A stretch of DNA of 64,000 nucleotides from Persicaria tinctoria (Eukaryota > Streptophyta > Magnoliopsida > Caryophyllales > Polygonaceae), in assembly GCA_037127255.1 (NCBI GenBank), contig JBANSL010000005.1:9796001-9860000 (forward strand), read 5' to 3'. A program made the position numbers and the translations under genes. Shown here piece after piece: positions 1 through 10,099 of this stretch (position 1 is its first letter; every line of letters begins with the position of its first letter). The notes below the pieces were generated by a model. The model ran no database searches and had not been told where the DNA came from. It worked only from the letters and a program-made list of their open reading frames with translations.

Positions 1-119
1 TTCTTTTAAAGTTGGGTTACCCTACTTTAGCTAAATATCAAAATTGTTTTGGATCTTGGCTATTTTACAAAAAAAAAAAAAAAAAAAATCGATTTTTTGG
101 CTAGTTTAAAAAAAATAAA

Positions 120-383
120 ATTCAACACTCGGTGTATGTGTAGTTCTGTCCGTCAAAGTTGGCTCTAGTTCTTCACCTCAAACATTGACCATCCAAAATG
201 ATGCTCAATTTACATTTAATTATATAAATATAAATGCAGTTAGCGGGTGTCACTACAGTGCAAATTAATACTATATATATATACCTCACACACCCAGGCA
301 ATTACATTACACTGGGATGAACGTCCAACTCCGTCACTTGATCAACTCACCCACATGCCGCAATTTACAGGGATAACTAAGCC
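120..383 (+). promoter_or_regulatory. Promoter and 5' leader of CEP-like gene A
   Basis: This stretch is closely matched by the region upstream of the second CEP-like gene (about 7655-7938), so it was duplicated with the gene. A TATA-like run lies at 271-281, about 100 bases before the ATG. A W-box core (TTGACC) at 185-190 is conserved in the second copy at 7727-7732, which makes WRKY control possible but unproven. Confidence 0.55.
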
Positions 384-785
384 ATGGCCAAGACCCACCT
401 TGTTCAATCCTTTATAATATTTGTGCTCATCTTTGTCACCTGCGAAATCATTTTGGTGGAAGGAAGGAGCGTCAATTTGGTGAAGGAAGCCGATTCCATA
501 CGCGACAAACAAATCAATGGCAGAGGAACCAATACCATAAGCCAGACCTACAGAAAGACGTTGTCAGACGGAGCTAGGCATCCAGGAGGAAACATAAACC
601 GGCTTGAAGCAGGCGTAAGTAAGGATCTCTTGAAACAGCACCTTCTGCAAGAAGCGCAGGTAGATGAAGATGAACACCGTCGTCATACAAGTACAAATCC
701 AGGTCATAGCCCCGGAGTTGGTCACGCTGCTTTCACACACACAAACAAAGTGGCAGTCGATACTGCACATCAAACTGGCTTCTGA
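384..785 (+). CDS. CEP: CEP-type (C-terminally encoded peptide) hormone precursor, copy A
   Basis: Predicted secreted precursor of 133 residues. Residues 1-27 form a hydrophobic signal peptide ending near VEG. A variable middle (28-99) follows, then one CEP-type domain at residues 100-114 with core TNPGHSPGVGH, close to the conserved core of known CEP peptides. In that family a 15-residue peptide is cut out, hydroxylated on prolines and read by leucine-rich-repeat receptor kinases to signal nitrogen status and control root growth. The position-4 proline common in the family is Ser here; P106 and P110 are present. Unlike many CEP precursors the domain is followed by a 19-residue tail ending HQTGF, which the second copy also keeps. 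The gene is a single exon with no frame damage. The start is the first ATG after the conserved leader, at the same place in both copies. Function is inferred from the motif. Confidence 0.88.
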   Translation: MAKTHLVQSFIIFVLIFVTCEIILVEGRSVNLVKEADSIRDKQINGRGTNTISQTYRKTLSDGARHPGGNINRLEAGVSKDLLKQHLLQEAQVDEDEHRRHTSTNPGHSPGVGHAAFTHTNKVAVDTAHQTGF

Positions 786-1140
786 TAAATTGTTTGCTAC
801 TCTTTTTAAAAAGTGCTGATTTGTACAGTATATACTGTTTGAACTTTGAAATGCTTGCTTTGATGTATTAATAAGTTCAAACAGTATATACTCTTGAAAT
901 GCTTGAAATATACGCAATTTGTAAGAACAAAATCAATTGGAATTTGGCTTCTCCTCTCTTTTTGATCTTATAAATTAAGGAATCTTTTAACACTAGAAAA
1001 ATTAATTAATGTGAATCTGAATTCCTAAAATAAAGTGGGCTATCCTGATAGGATTGCTTCTGGGCTGGGTTAATTAAACCGGGTTTTGGTGTTTTGGGCT
1101 TTGTTTTCTGAGTAATTGGGCCGAAGCCCACAAGGGAATA
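786..1140 (+). repeat. 3' flank shared with CEP-like gene B
   Basis: This flank repeats at about 8311-8600 after the second CEP-like gene, including stretches around the shared GGGCCGAAGCCCACAAG. With the promoter match it shows that the duplicated unit runs roughly 125-1135 and 7655-8598. No coding sequence is visible. It presumably holds the 3' untranslated region. Confidence 0.7.
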
Positions 1141-1212
1141 TATAAAGATGTACTAATATAGAAAAGGGTAAACTTCATAAAACCACCCCTTAAATACCCA
1201 ATATTGCTCAAA

Positions 1213-2080
1213 ACCACCCTTTAGATGCAAAATTACCGAAAACCACCCTTTAAAAGGCTTCCGTTAGCAATGGACCACCCCTGGTAGATTTCCGTCAAAA
1301 TCTCAGTTAAATCAATGAAATTACAAAATTACCCTTGTTTTTTAATATAAAATAGGCTAAATAAACCTTAACTTAAAAGGAAAAAAAAAGTTGGAGACTT
1401 TTTATCTACACAGATGATAGATCCAAAATAAAATCCAAAAGAAAAGGTAGGGAATCTTAGGGCCGGCCGAAAAAAGAGAGCATTTGCTCTCTGCTTTGCC
1501 GCCCGGTGTCTCAGGCCAGCTCTCAACCTCACACAACCTGTCGACGCCGCCTCCCACCGCCGCCGCCAACACTGTCTCCACCGGCAACTTTTCGGTCTCC
1601 TACAGGCCGCCGCCACCCCCCACCACCGCCGCCGCCACCCACTTGCGCCACGTCGGCTACAACTCCTAGCGTTGGAGCTCCTCCGCCTCCGCCTCTGATT
1701 TTGGTCTCTGAACCCTACTGCTCCTCCCAATCCTTTTGATTTTGAACAGAGACGTTTGATTTTGAAAGGATTGAATCTGAACCCTACTGCTCCTCCCAAT
1801 ACTTTTGATTTTGAACAGAGACGTTTGATTTTGAAAGGATCGATTCAAGATTGGAAGTATTTAATTAATTCTCTTATTTTAATTATTTTTTAATTCATTA
1901 ATCTGTTTTTCCATTTTTCAAAAATAAAAAAATCTCAATTTGTTCTAAAGAAAACAATAAAAAAAATGAAATGTTGAGGCAAGTTGACGGCCAATAACGG
2001 AACAATGTCAAGGGGTGGTCAATTGCTAACGGAAGCCTTTTAAAGGGTGGTTTTCGGTAATTTTGCATCTAAAGGGTGGT
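1213..2080. mobile_element. Non-autonomous element with about 70-bp terminal inverted repeats
   Basis: Bases 1213-1282 reappear in reverse complement at 2011-2080 with few differences; the arms start with ACCACCCTTTAGATGC. The interior is about 730 bp with a proline-codon-rich stretch and no transposase. The left side carries further related sequence (from about 1160) missing on the right, so the right end looks trimmed. Both flanks contain CACAAGGGA followed by TATATAAAGATGTA (1132 and 2087). Mutator-like ancestry would fit the long arms, but no 9-bp target duplication is clear. Confidence 0.6.
1708..1845. repeat. Two-copy 69-bp tandem repeat
   Basis: The unit starting CTGAACCCTACTG at 1708 repeats at 1777 with a 69-base period and few differences. 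It lies inside the inverted-repeat element and has no coding role that I can see. Confidence 0.8.
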
Positions 2081-2342
2081 GATGTGCACAAGGGAACCAC
2101 TATATATATATAAAGATGTAAGTCCCTTTTGCATAACTAGACATGTCCCCTTTTTATTGACTAGGGGTAGAAAGTAGTCTAGTTTTTTACAAATTTTTTT
2201 GGTAATCGGGTGAATGGGTTCTAGGTGAAGGGTGAAGGAAGAGAGAGGATGGGACGCCCTCTTTTCCGCCTTCTCCCTCGCCGTCCCCGCCTTCTCCCAC
2301 TTCGTCCTGGCCTGCCCCGCCTGTGACGTCAAGCAACCATAA

Positions 2343-2520
2343 CCTTCTCCTCCCGCCGGTGAGTTTCCCACTCTTCTCGTCGTTATCCCGAACTCGATCA
2401 GCCTCCCTCCCTCACTGTCCTCAAGTCCCTCTGGCCTGCTCTCGCAGAATGAAGGCTCATACCCTTCTGTTGATCCTTTCTTGGTTGAAGCTCTTCAGAA
2501 CCCCGTCATCATCTTACTGG
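2343..2520 (+). pseudogene. Exon fragment resembling an R3H-domain protein
   Basis: In the frame of base 2445 the DNA reads NEGSYPSVDPFLVEALQNP, which resembles a segment just before the R3H domain in plant single-stranded nucleic-acid-binding R3H proteins. The family then continues with an NPRHRLT-like sequence; here that appears only after a one-base shift near 2505, followed at once by a GTGAGC splice donor. No later exon for the R3H or SUZ region is found downstream. It looks like a captured or decayed first coding exon. The match rests on recall of the family, so confidence is modest. Confidence 0.4.
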
Positions 2521-2523
2521 TGA

Positions 2524-3600
2524 GCTTCCTCTGTATTCCCTCTGTCTTTTTATTCTTTGTACTTGAGATGTGGCGGCAATTACCTTTGTTCTTTACTTTT
2601 TCTTTGGTGATTGGATTTGATTTTCTTGTGGAATTCTGATGGATTCTAGTTTTTAGGTTTTCAGTAATCTTGATTTTGTTTGAGGAATCTCCATCTAGTT
2701 TGAAGAATCTCCGTCTGTCTTTTTATTCTGATTGGATATGTTTCTTGAACTAGGTTTTGAAAAACTGTATAGCCAACTCAGAACTTGATTTTTCAGCAAT
2801 CTATAGATGTGAAACTTGGTTGATCTTTATATTTGGGGATCAAAACTGAATGCAGTGCAATTCTTGGTCGCTGCATATGTCTGACTGTCAGTTTTCTTAC
2901 TTTTCTGGGATCGAAATCGTACAGGTTATCATAGAACTGTATATATATGAGTAGTTTGCGGCGTTTTAGTTCACTTAGTTTTGAGATCAGAAGTTGTCTT
3001 GTTTGATGACAATGATACATTTAAAAAATTTGCTAACTTCATCTAGACCTTGCCCTATTGGTAGGATAAAAATACCCTATTGGTAGGATAAAAACCTATA
3101 CCTTGCCTCCAATGATGTAAATTATAGGACTTTAATTGCAACCTTATGGTGGGGATCAAACACATAAATATTAAGTATTAAGATGATTCATGATGATTAC
3201 AATATCTGCAATTAGTACCCTCTATGGTAATAAGTCATTAGTGAATAAAGAATCCACCAAAAAGAGAAAACAGTACAAATTGCAAGAATCTCATTAATAA
3301 TGTAAGGATAGGCTCGGATTGTTCAGTTGGTAAGATAGGCTTGATCAGTTGGTAGGATAGGCTCGGATTCACTATAGAGAAATAAAGTATCATGATTGAA
3401 GAAAAAGATAGCTCGCACAGAAGGATTCGGAGAATACAAGAAAATTGTTGATAAGGTTAAGTTTACTGACGAAAAGATTAGGCGCTTGAAGACCAAAGCA
3501 AATCGTCTAATTAATATAATAGAAGTAGATTGAACCATCAGGCTGGAATTTTGGTTGTGTTAAAGGTTGTAATGAAATTCATAATCTATACAATGATAAA
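2524..3600. other. No gene seen; intron-like AT-rich sequence
   Basis: T-rich sequence after the splice-donor-like GTGAGC holds no convincing exon. It contains a short direct repeat (CCCTATTGGTAGGATAAAAA) near 3053-3095 and related GGTAGGATAGGCTCGG words near 3310-3370. Confidence 0.5.
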
Positions 3601-3601
3601 T

Positions 3602-3672
3602 AGTCTATTAGCTCAATTGGTAAAGCGTTGTGTTTGCACACAGAGATGTGAGTTCGACTCTCACATAGGCTA
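3602..3672 (+). tRNA. tRNA-like sequence, possibly degenerate tRNA-Ala(TGC) or the head of a SINE
   Basis: A cloverleaf can be drawn. The acceptor pairs 3602-3608 with 3665-3671 (7 bp, one G-T). T8/A9 are in place. The D-arm is at 3611-3626 with one mismatch. The T-arm has stem GTGAG/CTCAC around loop TTCGACT at 3648-3664. The internal promoter boxes are good: A-box TAGCTCAATTGG and B-box AGTTCGACTC. The anticodon arm is poor: with the usual 7-base loop (TGC at 3635-3637) the stem pairs badly, while a tight TGTGT/ACACA hairpin pairs well. No CCA is encoded, as expected for a nuclear gene. The bad anticodon arm and the repeats that follow favour a SINE head or tRNA relic. Confidence 0.5.
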
Positions 3673-3687
3673 ATACGGAGTGTGTGT

Positions 3688-3945
3688 TCAGATATATTCA
3701 TAAATTTGTCTTACCAGATTCACAAATTTATCCTAACACTAGTGTATATATTTACTACCAATTCATAATTTTATAAGTTTAGAGATATTCATAAATTTAT
3801 CCTACCAGATTCACAAATTTGTCCTGCCACAAGTGTATATATTTCCTACCAGGTTCATAATTTTATAAGTTCAGATATATTCATACCAATATCGTATATT
3901 TATCCTACCAAGTTCACAAATATGTCCTATCACTATGTGGGTTAT
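3688..3945. repeat. 91-bp tandem repeat, nearly three copies
   Basis: Units begin at 3688, 3779 and 3870 (TTCAGATATATTC or close variants), an exact 91-base spacing. Each contains ATCCTACCAGATTCACAAAT and a CTACCA...TTCATAATTTTATAAGT block. The third unit is partial and more diverged. The array starts 16 bases after the tRNA-like sequence. Confidence 0.8.
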
Positions 3946-4690
3946 GTTGGCAAGCTTAGGTTGGCTTACACTTAAGTGTTAACAATTTAGATTCTTGGCA
4001 TTTAGCATCTGAAGTCTTGTTCAAAATATGCTTAAACTGTCAGTTTGCCTTTTTAGCACTTCTATCTCTGATAATGATTACATATTTACATAGCTAAGCT
4101 GACATGATTTTTGTTGCTGTCTTTGTCAATATTATCATGGTGCTGCCAAAAGCATTTTAAATTCATCTAAAAGGGATTAGAACATCTTGAACTTGTTTTT
4201 TCCTTACATCTTGTTAAACTTGTCTGTTTTTCTGCTTTTAGAACCGATAGTATTCCTCTTAACTTAATTTCAGGAGCAGAAGTTTATGATCAGACATAGA
4301 CTAATGATTCCTGTCTATGCCGTATAATCGGTATGTTTTCTTACTCTCATACTTCATCATATAAATTGAATGTATGGTTTAGATTTAGATTATTACATCC
4401 TATCATCTTTTATTTCATGGTTGGTTTATCCAAGTGGGTGATGAGAGAAGCTGGAAAGGAGTTGAAGAAGAAAAAATAAAATAATTAGACTTGTTTAAAT
4501 GGGAGGAATAAATTGATTCAAATAAAAGCCTATAATCTGCTAACAAGATGGCCTAAAATTGTTGATGGACTTTTATGTTATTATTACTACCTTATTATTA
4601 AATATTAAGTGGGGTTAGTACCTATTGTCAAAGGGGTCTTTTTGTTTTAAATTCTTTAATACCATTTGTCATTTTGGCGATTGTGATCTA
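3946..4690. other. No gene seen
   Basis: AT-rich intergenic sequence. I see no open frame with recognisable content and no clear element ends. Confidence 0.5.
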
Positions 4691-4837
4691 GCATGCACCT
4701 AGGGCTGGGCAAAAGTTGGATCGGACCGGGACCAGACCGGAAATTCCGGTCTTTGGATCGGACCGGAAGTATTCCAGTCTGGTCCATGGTCCAAGAAATT
4801 TTGGATTCCGGGTTCCGGTCCAAACCCGGGACTAGAC

Positions 4838-4888
4838 CGGAGCATCACTCTGGTATCGGTGCAGCACCGATACCAAAGTGATGCTCCG
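4838..4888. repeat. Near-perfect 25-bp palindrome (hairpin)
   Basis: Bases 4838-4862 are reverse-complementary to 4864-4888 with one mismatch; the arm starts CGGAGCATCAC. It ends a GACCGG-rich stretch that begins at about 4702 with GGGCTGGGCAAAA, a start often seen in non-autonomous hAT-like elements. The other end of such an element was not found. Confidence 0.7.
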
Positions 4889-4899
4889 ATAGTATCGAT

Positions 4900-7650
4900 A
4901 CTTGCTTGGGAAAAAGTAGGAAGAAAGCAAAATGCTTGTCAACTTGTGCCTGCAATTTGCTAAAACAAGGGGGCCACGTGTAGCAATGGTATTGAGTTGC
5001 AGGAGAGGGAAGTCACATGGAGGACAAGTGTCCTTTGATGGACGACCAAGATTTTTCTTGGGGAGAATGTGTTTTACACATTAAAATTAATATTTCGATA
5101 ATAAAATGTAAAAAAAAAATAAAAAATAAAATTTACCACAATACTAGATTCATTTTTATCTACATGTAGACATCAATTTTGAATATGTTTAACTATATAT
5201 TCTTTTTAAATATTTCTGTTTGATTATAAATATGCAAAATATAATCCGAAAAATTGAATTATAATTATGAAATAATTTAAAATTATAAATTATGCAAGAT
5301 ATAAAATAAATAATTATTAAAAAAAAATTGTAAAATGTGGAAGTTGATATTTTAATAATAATAAATTAATATAATAATATAATCGAGAATGAAAATAATT
5401 ATTGAAAAGAGGTGTATTTGTAAATTGAGTTGGTATGAAAAGATGGGTTTTGGGATATTAGGGATGCTATTGATAAAGTGGAAAAAATGAGAATGAGATG
5501 ATAGGATGATGTGGTGGAAAGAGAAGGATAAATTATTAATATTTTTAGTATCCCTAGTATCACTTGATAAACATAGCCTTATGTACTCCAGAAGCCACAC
5601 TTGATCAAATTACGGAGGGAATTGCAACAACATTTAATTGGTAATGGAATGCCAAAAGCCTTCTAATTAAATGAGATAGGGATGAATTACAACAACACAT
5701 TTAACTCTCTTACAAAAACTTCATATTATTTGGATCAAATTGCCAATGCTAAAACGTCAATTTTTGTGGATCGGATGGAGTATTATTTTTTTTTATCATA
5801 TTGGCCCTAAAAATTTAGAGGTTCTATTATATTGATCCACTTGAACATGCTTACGGTCCGCCCTCAACCGATTACCAATTTTTCATGGTTCGGTACGTGC
5901 ATTTTGGTATAAATTCCGCTCCGAGAAAAACCGAAAACTAATCAAAAGAGTCGAAACTTATTTCGATCTAAAAAACCGACCCCTTTTACATTGTGTTGTG
6001 TCCTGTATTTAGACCATCTCCAGCAACTGCCCTAAATTTTTGTTCTAAAATGGAGAATCAATAACAAGTTTCTCCAAATTATTTTAGCTCTAACTCCAAC
6101 AAAAAGGGAATTTCACATTCATTTAATTTTGTTTATAAAATAATTTATTTGAAATTAATGTGCAACATTTGTGATTTTTATAATTAAATTCTTTAGTCAC
6201 TTCTTATATATCAAGTAAAATTGATTAGTTTCTATATAAGGTTTGTCAATAATATTTAAGAGAGATAATATAGTTTTTAGTTTTCACATCTCCACTCAAT
6301 CTAATCACACATATTTGTTTACTTATGTTTGTCTCACTTTGAATGTCTATTTTATAGATCGTTCCTTAGTCGCTAGTCGTTATCTACCTGACATGTTCAT
6401 GGACGAGAACGACAATCTTGACGATGAAAATGAAGAATTATTACGAAGAAAAATATGACTAGCTGGTAAAAGTTGAAGAGAAATGTTGTGGGTACGTCAT
6501 CGTATTTATCTGGACTACTTTGGAAATCCTCCAAATCTCGCCTCTTTGTGAATCGTGATCTAATTGTGGTATGCTGTCATCTGTGACTTTGAGAGATAAA
6601 CGTGGATTTGGTAATTGTGATTGTGGGCGGTAAGTGCAGTTTCTTAATCATCATATATATGCCTTGATATGGAGTAAGTAATTGATAATATGTTGTAATT
6701 CTCCTTAAAGTTGAGGACTTTCGATTACATATGAATGGGCTCCATGAATTTTGCTTTTACATGAAAATGAAGTGCACGTGATTGTTAGTTGTTACATTAC
6801 GCAATTATTAAACCGCCCTTTTCGGCTTTGTGAATCGGTATTGGGGTTGTTAATTTAGAATATTATTAACATAATGCCCTATTGTTAAGTAATAAGTATC
6901 GTTAAATTAAATATAACACTCAACAATTTAGTTATTTACTTTTCTTTCCAGGTTTAATTTATTTATCTATTAAGATGTTTAATCTCCTTTTTGTTTGAAT
7001 TAACATGGTTTTTATTTAGTCTTTTATTTTTAGGATATCCTCACTAATGAAGGAGCTTAGTAGTGGAGATTGAGAATATGAGATATAGGTTCAGTTCAAA
7101 TTGAATGTTTGGGCAGAACCAATACAAACCGAATCTAACTGTAGTTTTTCGGTTCGAGAATTTTCATTTTTCGATTTCTGTTCGATTGGTACCTCATAGG
7201 GTATTGGAGTGAGAGATTTGGTATTTGATTTGGAGATTTGAAATTTTGAGATTTTCGATTTCGGTTCGGTTAGATTTGAAACCGATGTACAGTCCTGATG
7301 AGGGAAGAAGGTAGGAAGAAGAAGATCAGATAGGAGAGATAGAACCAGAGAGATTAGAGATTATCATATTAGGATAAAACCATTTGATTACTTCTTCGAT
7401 AACCCCAAATCCCCCATTACATTACATGTTTTCTATAATTTTATTAGAGATATAAAAAAAAACTCAAATATATAGATACGATCAATGAACTTTCCATTAA
7501 AGTTGTGTGCAATAATTCATTTAAACAAGGTGGATGTGGATGATGCTCTATTTACAGGTTCTAAAAAATACAGTAGTGTTTAAGTGAGAGAGAGAATAAA
7601 TAAGAGGGTGGTTACGGCTTAACTGGAGTCTTAATTGGTGGTCTATGGTT
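4900..7650. other. AT-rich intergenic region with element scraps, no gene
   Basis: The stretch is largely low-complexity AT. Scraps suggest old transposons: a lone ACGGAGGGA near 5610 and GGATGGAGTA near 5772 (Stowaway-like ends), CCATCTCCAGCAACTG near 6015 (a Harbinger-like start), and CGGTTCGG-rich pieces near 5870-5980 and 7090-7290. An open frame at 6243-6458 matches nothing that I recognise. Confidence 0.4.
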
Positions 7651-7654
7651 TGAA

Positions 7655-7938
7655 CTTTGAAGTATACAGTCGGTGTGTATGCGTAGTTTTGTGGTCAAAG
7701 TTGTCTCTAGCTCTTCCCCTCAAACATTGACCATCCAAATTGATGATCTCATCACTTTACATTTAATTATTATAAATATAAATGCAGTTAGAGGGTGTCA
7801 TTACAGTGCCAATTAACACTATATATACAACATATACCACACACACCCAAGGCATTACATTACACTTTGGGATGAACGTCCAACTCCATCACTTGATCAA
7901 CTCACCCACAATCCGGAATTTACAGGGATAAGTAAGCC
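7655..7938 (+). promoter_or_regulatory. Promoter and 5' leader of CEP-like gene B
   Basis: It is a close match to the region upstream of CEP-like gene A, with the W-box TTGACC at 7727-7732 and a TATA-like run at 7820-7827, about 110 bases before the ATG. Conservation between copies suggests both promoters could still work. Confidence 0.55.
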
Positions 7939-8310
7939 ATGGCCAAGACCCACCTTATTCAATCCTTTCTACTCATCTTTGTCACCTGCGAAATCATTTT
8001 AGTGGAAGGAATTAGGAGTGTCAATTTGGTGAAGGAAGCCGATTCCATCCGCGACCAACAGATCAATGCCAGAGGAACAATAAGCCAGACATACAGAAAG
8101 ACATTGTCAGACGGAGCTAGGCTGCATCCAAGAGGAGACATAAACCGACTTCAAGCAGACGTCAGTAAGGATCTCTTGAAACGACGCCTTCTACTAGATG
8201 AACACCGTCATAGTACAAATCCAGGTCATAGCCCCGGAATTGGTCACGACGCTTTCACAAACAAAAACAAAGACGCCGATGCTCATGCTGCAGATCAAAC
8301 TGGCTTCTGA
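7939..8310 (+). CDS. CEP: CEP-type (C-terminally encoded peptide) hormone precursor, copy B
   Basis: Predicted secreted precursor of 123 residues and tandem paralogue of the gene at 384. Residues 1-24 are the signal peptide. The CEP domain lies at 89-103 with core TNPGHSPGIGH, so the mature peptide differs from copy A mainly by Ile for Val and in the first four residues. The precursor is 10 residues shorter because several small in-frame deletions removed parts of the middle and tail; the frame is kept, which suggests selection. The C-terminal DQTGF ending is shared with copy A. The likely role is a secreted peptide ligand in root or systemic nutrient signalling, inferred from the family. No intron is needed. 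Confidence 0.88.
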   Translation: MAKTHLIQSFLLIFVTCEIILVEGIRSVNLVKEADSIRDQQINARGTISQTYRKTLSDGARLHPRGDINRLQADVSKDLLKRRLLLDEHRHSTNPGHSPGIGHDAFTNKNKDADAHAADQTGF

Positions 8311-8600
8311 TAAATTGTTTGTTTGCTACTCTTTTTAGCAGTATATGTGAAAGCGAAGTTTCATCGTGTGATGAATATACGCAATTTGTAAGAATAAAAT
8401 CAAATGGTATTTGGCTTCTCCTCTCTTTTTGTCTTTTTGTTCTTAAGGAATCTTCTAACACTAGATAATTTAATGTGAATCTGAATTGCTAAAATAAAGT
8501 GGGCTATCCTGATAGGATTGCATCTGGGTTGGGCTGATTAAACCTGGTTTTCATGTTTTGGGCTTTGTTTTCTGAGTGATTGGGCCGAAGCCCACAAGTA
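8311..8600 (+). repeat. 3' flank shared with CEP-like gene A
   Basis: It is the partner of 786-1140. The match ends near the shared GGGCCGAAGCCCACAAG, after which the two flanks differ, marking the right edge of the duplicated block. Confidence 0.7.
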
Positions 8601-8872
8601 ATATCAGATCTAAAGAAAATGATCTGCTTTTCAATTCAGCTTATTTTATCTTCCTCCTCCAACTGCAAACCAAGATTTCGTTTCCAATTCACATCAATTT
8701 CAGATCGTTCTCGATCAATTTCGTTCCCAACATATCCCAGCAATATTGAACCCCATGCCACATGGCAAGTATTATCAGAACTAAGGTAATTCACGCCAAT
8801 CTCACACGAAGAGATTCGATGAAAAAGAGACAACTGAAACAGAGATCCAAAGAGCGGAAAGAGAGATATTAC

Positions 8873-8987
8873 GCTCGTCGTCGTGTCCGGTGGATGAAGA
8901 CAAGCTGCGCTTGATAATGTTGGAGCGATCGGCACCTCGAAGGGCAGTTTGAAGGCCAGATCTGAGTTTCGACAGAGTCATCTCCAT
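8873..8987 (-). pseudogene. First-exon fragment resembling mitochondrial cytochrome c oxidase subunit 6a
   Basis: On the minus strand an ATG at 8987 opens 38 codons (start MEMTLSKLRSGLQ, then KRSLSSSTGHDDE) followed by C and a GT donor at 8872. The basic, Ser/Leu-rich start looks like a mitochondrial presequence, and RSxSSS-x-HDD is how plant COX6a presequences end, as I recall them. The next exon expected for COX6a (the membrane segment beginning KWEKITYLGI in family members) was not found down to about 8600. I regard it as a gene fragment, possibly the remains of a relocated nuclear gene for the respiratory chain. Confidence 0.38.
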
Positions 8988-9084
8988 TTTTGCTTCTTTT
9001 TGCTCGCTCCCGTAGCTCCGTTTTCTCTCTCCGATGATTTTATATCAACGGTGAGAACAAGTTCGGACTCGGAAAACCTAAGGT

Positions 9085-9190
9085 GGGGCTTCAGTTTGTG
9101 GATTGGACTCTCCCAATCTGTAAGCCCAGCCCAGTTCGGCACAGCCCACTTCGTCGAGCTCTTAAGTGTGAAGCCAACAGCCCAACACAA
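9085..9190 (-). promoter_or_regulatory. TGGGCT-rich promoter-like segment upstream of the COX6a-like exon
   Basis: On the minus strand several TGGGCT words occur within 100 bases (matching AGCCCA on plus). Such site II elements are typical of promoters of plant nuclear genes for mitochondrial proteins. A diverged copy of this segment recurs at about 14080-14140. Confidence 0.4.
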
Positions 9191-9301
9191 TTGAATTCGA
9201 GATATCCCTGAGGTGTATAATGTATTGCTCCATCAACCACCATGTTACCTTCTTTTAAAATGTGGGTGTATGAAGCTAAAAATCTTTTGTTCACACTTTG
9301 A

Positions 9302-9963
9302 GCTTCTTCTTCTTCTTCTTTTAATGAAAAAACTAGTCGTTAAGATGAATTCATCAAGTCTTTGAACACAACGTCGAACAAATCATCCAACGACTCAAAC
9401 TCTGACTTAAAAACTATGTCAATTGCGCTAGATATGAAAAAAATTCTACCACCTCGAACTGCTGAAAAAAATGAGGCGGATATCGGTGATATGAATGTCA
9501 ATCTCCATAGTTAACACCAACGACCTTTGAGTACATTGATCACCATTAGTTATCTCCCTATGCTAGAATACACGACATTCGATATCTAGATATCAACACC
9601 AAACGGGCCCTAATTATATTTTTTTTAATAAAATTAAAACTGCAAATTTGAAAATTTTCTTGCCAAACACACCCAAGCAACCAAAATAATCATAAACTGG
9701 GCATAATTCAAGCACAGAAAATAAAAAAATAATCATAAACTGGAAATAATTATAATTTTTTTTATGAAAATATACATTTTATAATTTTTATAAAATCATA
9801 TTGTAAAATAATCAATCTTTCATTTATATAAAAAAGTAAAATATGTATTTTCATAAAAAATTTATAATCATATACTAATAATTGTTTGAAATATAAATAT
9901 AATTTTTGAAATTTTTCTTATTGTAAATTTATAACATAAATATTTTTGTGTCACACATAAGGT
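9302..9963. other. AT-rich stretch with a displaced piece of the malate dehydrogenase upstream region
   Basis: Bases about 9675-9725 (CAAGCAACCAAAATAATCATAAACT, then AATTCAAGCACAGAAAAT) match the pieces flanking the full-length LINE upstream of malate dehydrogenase (43504-43537 plus 50611-50632), here without the LINE. The rest shows no gene. Confidence 0.5.
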
Positions 9964-10099
9964 TGTAAGTGTTTGGAGAACTGAGTCCTTAACGGGTCTC
10001 AGAGGCCTACTTCTGTATATATATCAATGGGTAAAAACCTTGAGGGTACAATCGTAACTGTACATGATATGGACACATATAAATAATATAATGCTAACA
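9964..10099 (-). repeat. 3' LTR of the minus-strand copia element
   Basis: It is the 136-bp partner of 13739-13874, starting TGTAAGTGTTTGGAG on the plus strand and ending GCTAACA. At 136 bp it is short for a copia LTR. Confidence 0.93.

Noticed and set aside
1368..1799. 143-codon Arg-rich minus-strand frame
   Set aside because: It lies within the inverted-repeat element in CCGCC-rich DNA and overlaps proline-rich frames on the other strand; no domain.
3688..3945. Regularly spaced repeat that could suggest a CRISPR array
   Set aside because: The whole 91-bp unit repeats without unique spacers, and the genome is plant nuclear.
6243..6458. 71-codon frame with an acidic end
   Set aside because: No recognisable domain, AT-rich surroundings and no promoter evidence.
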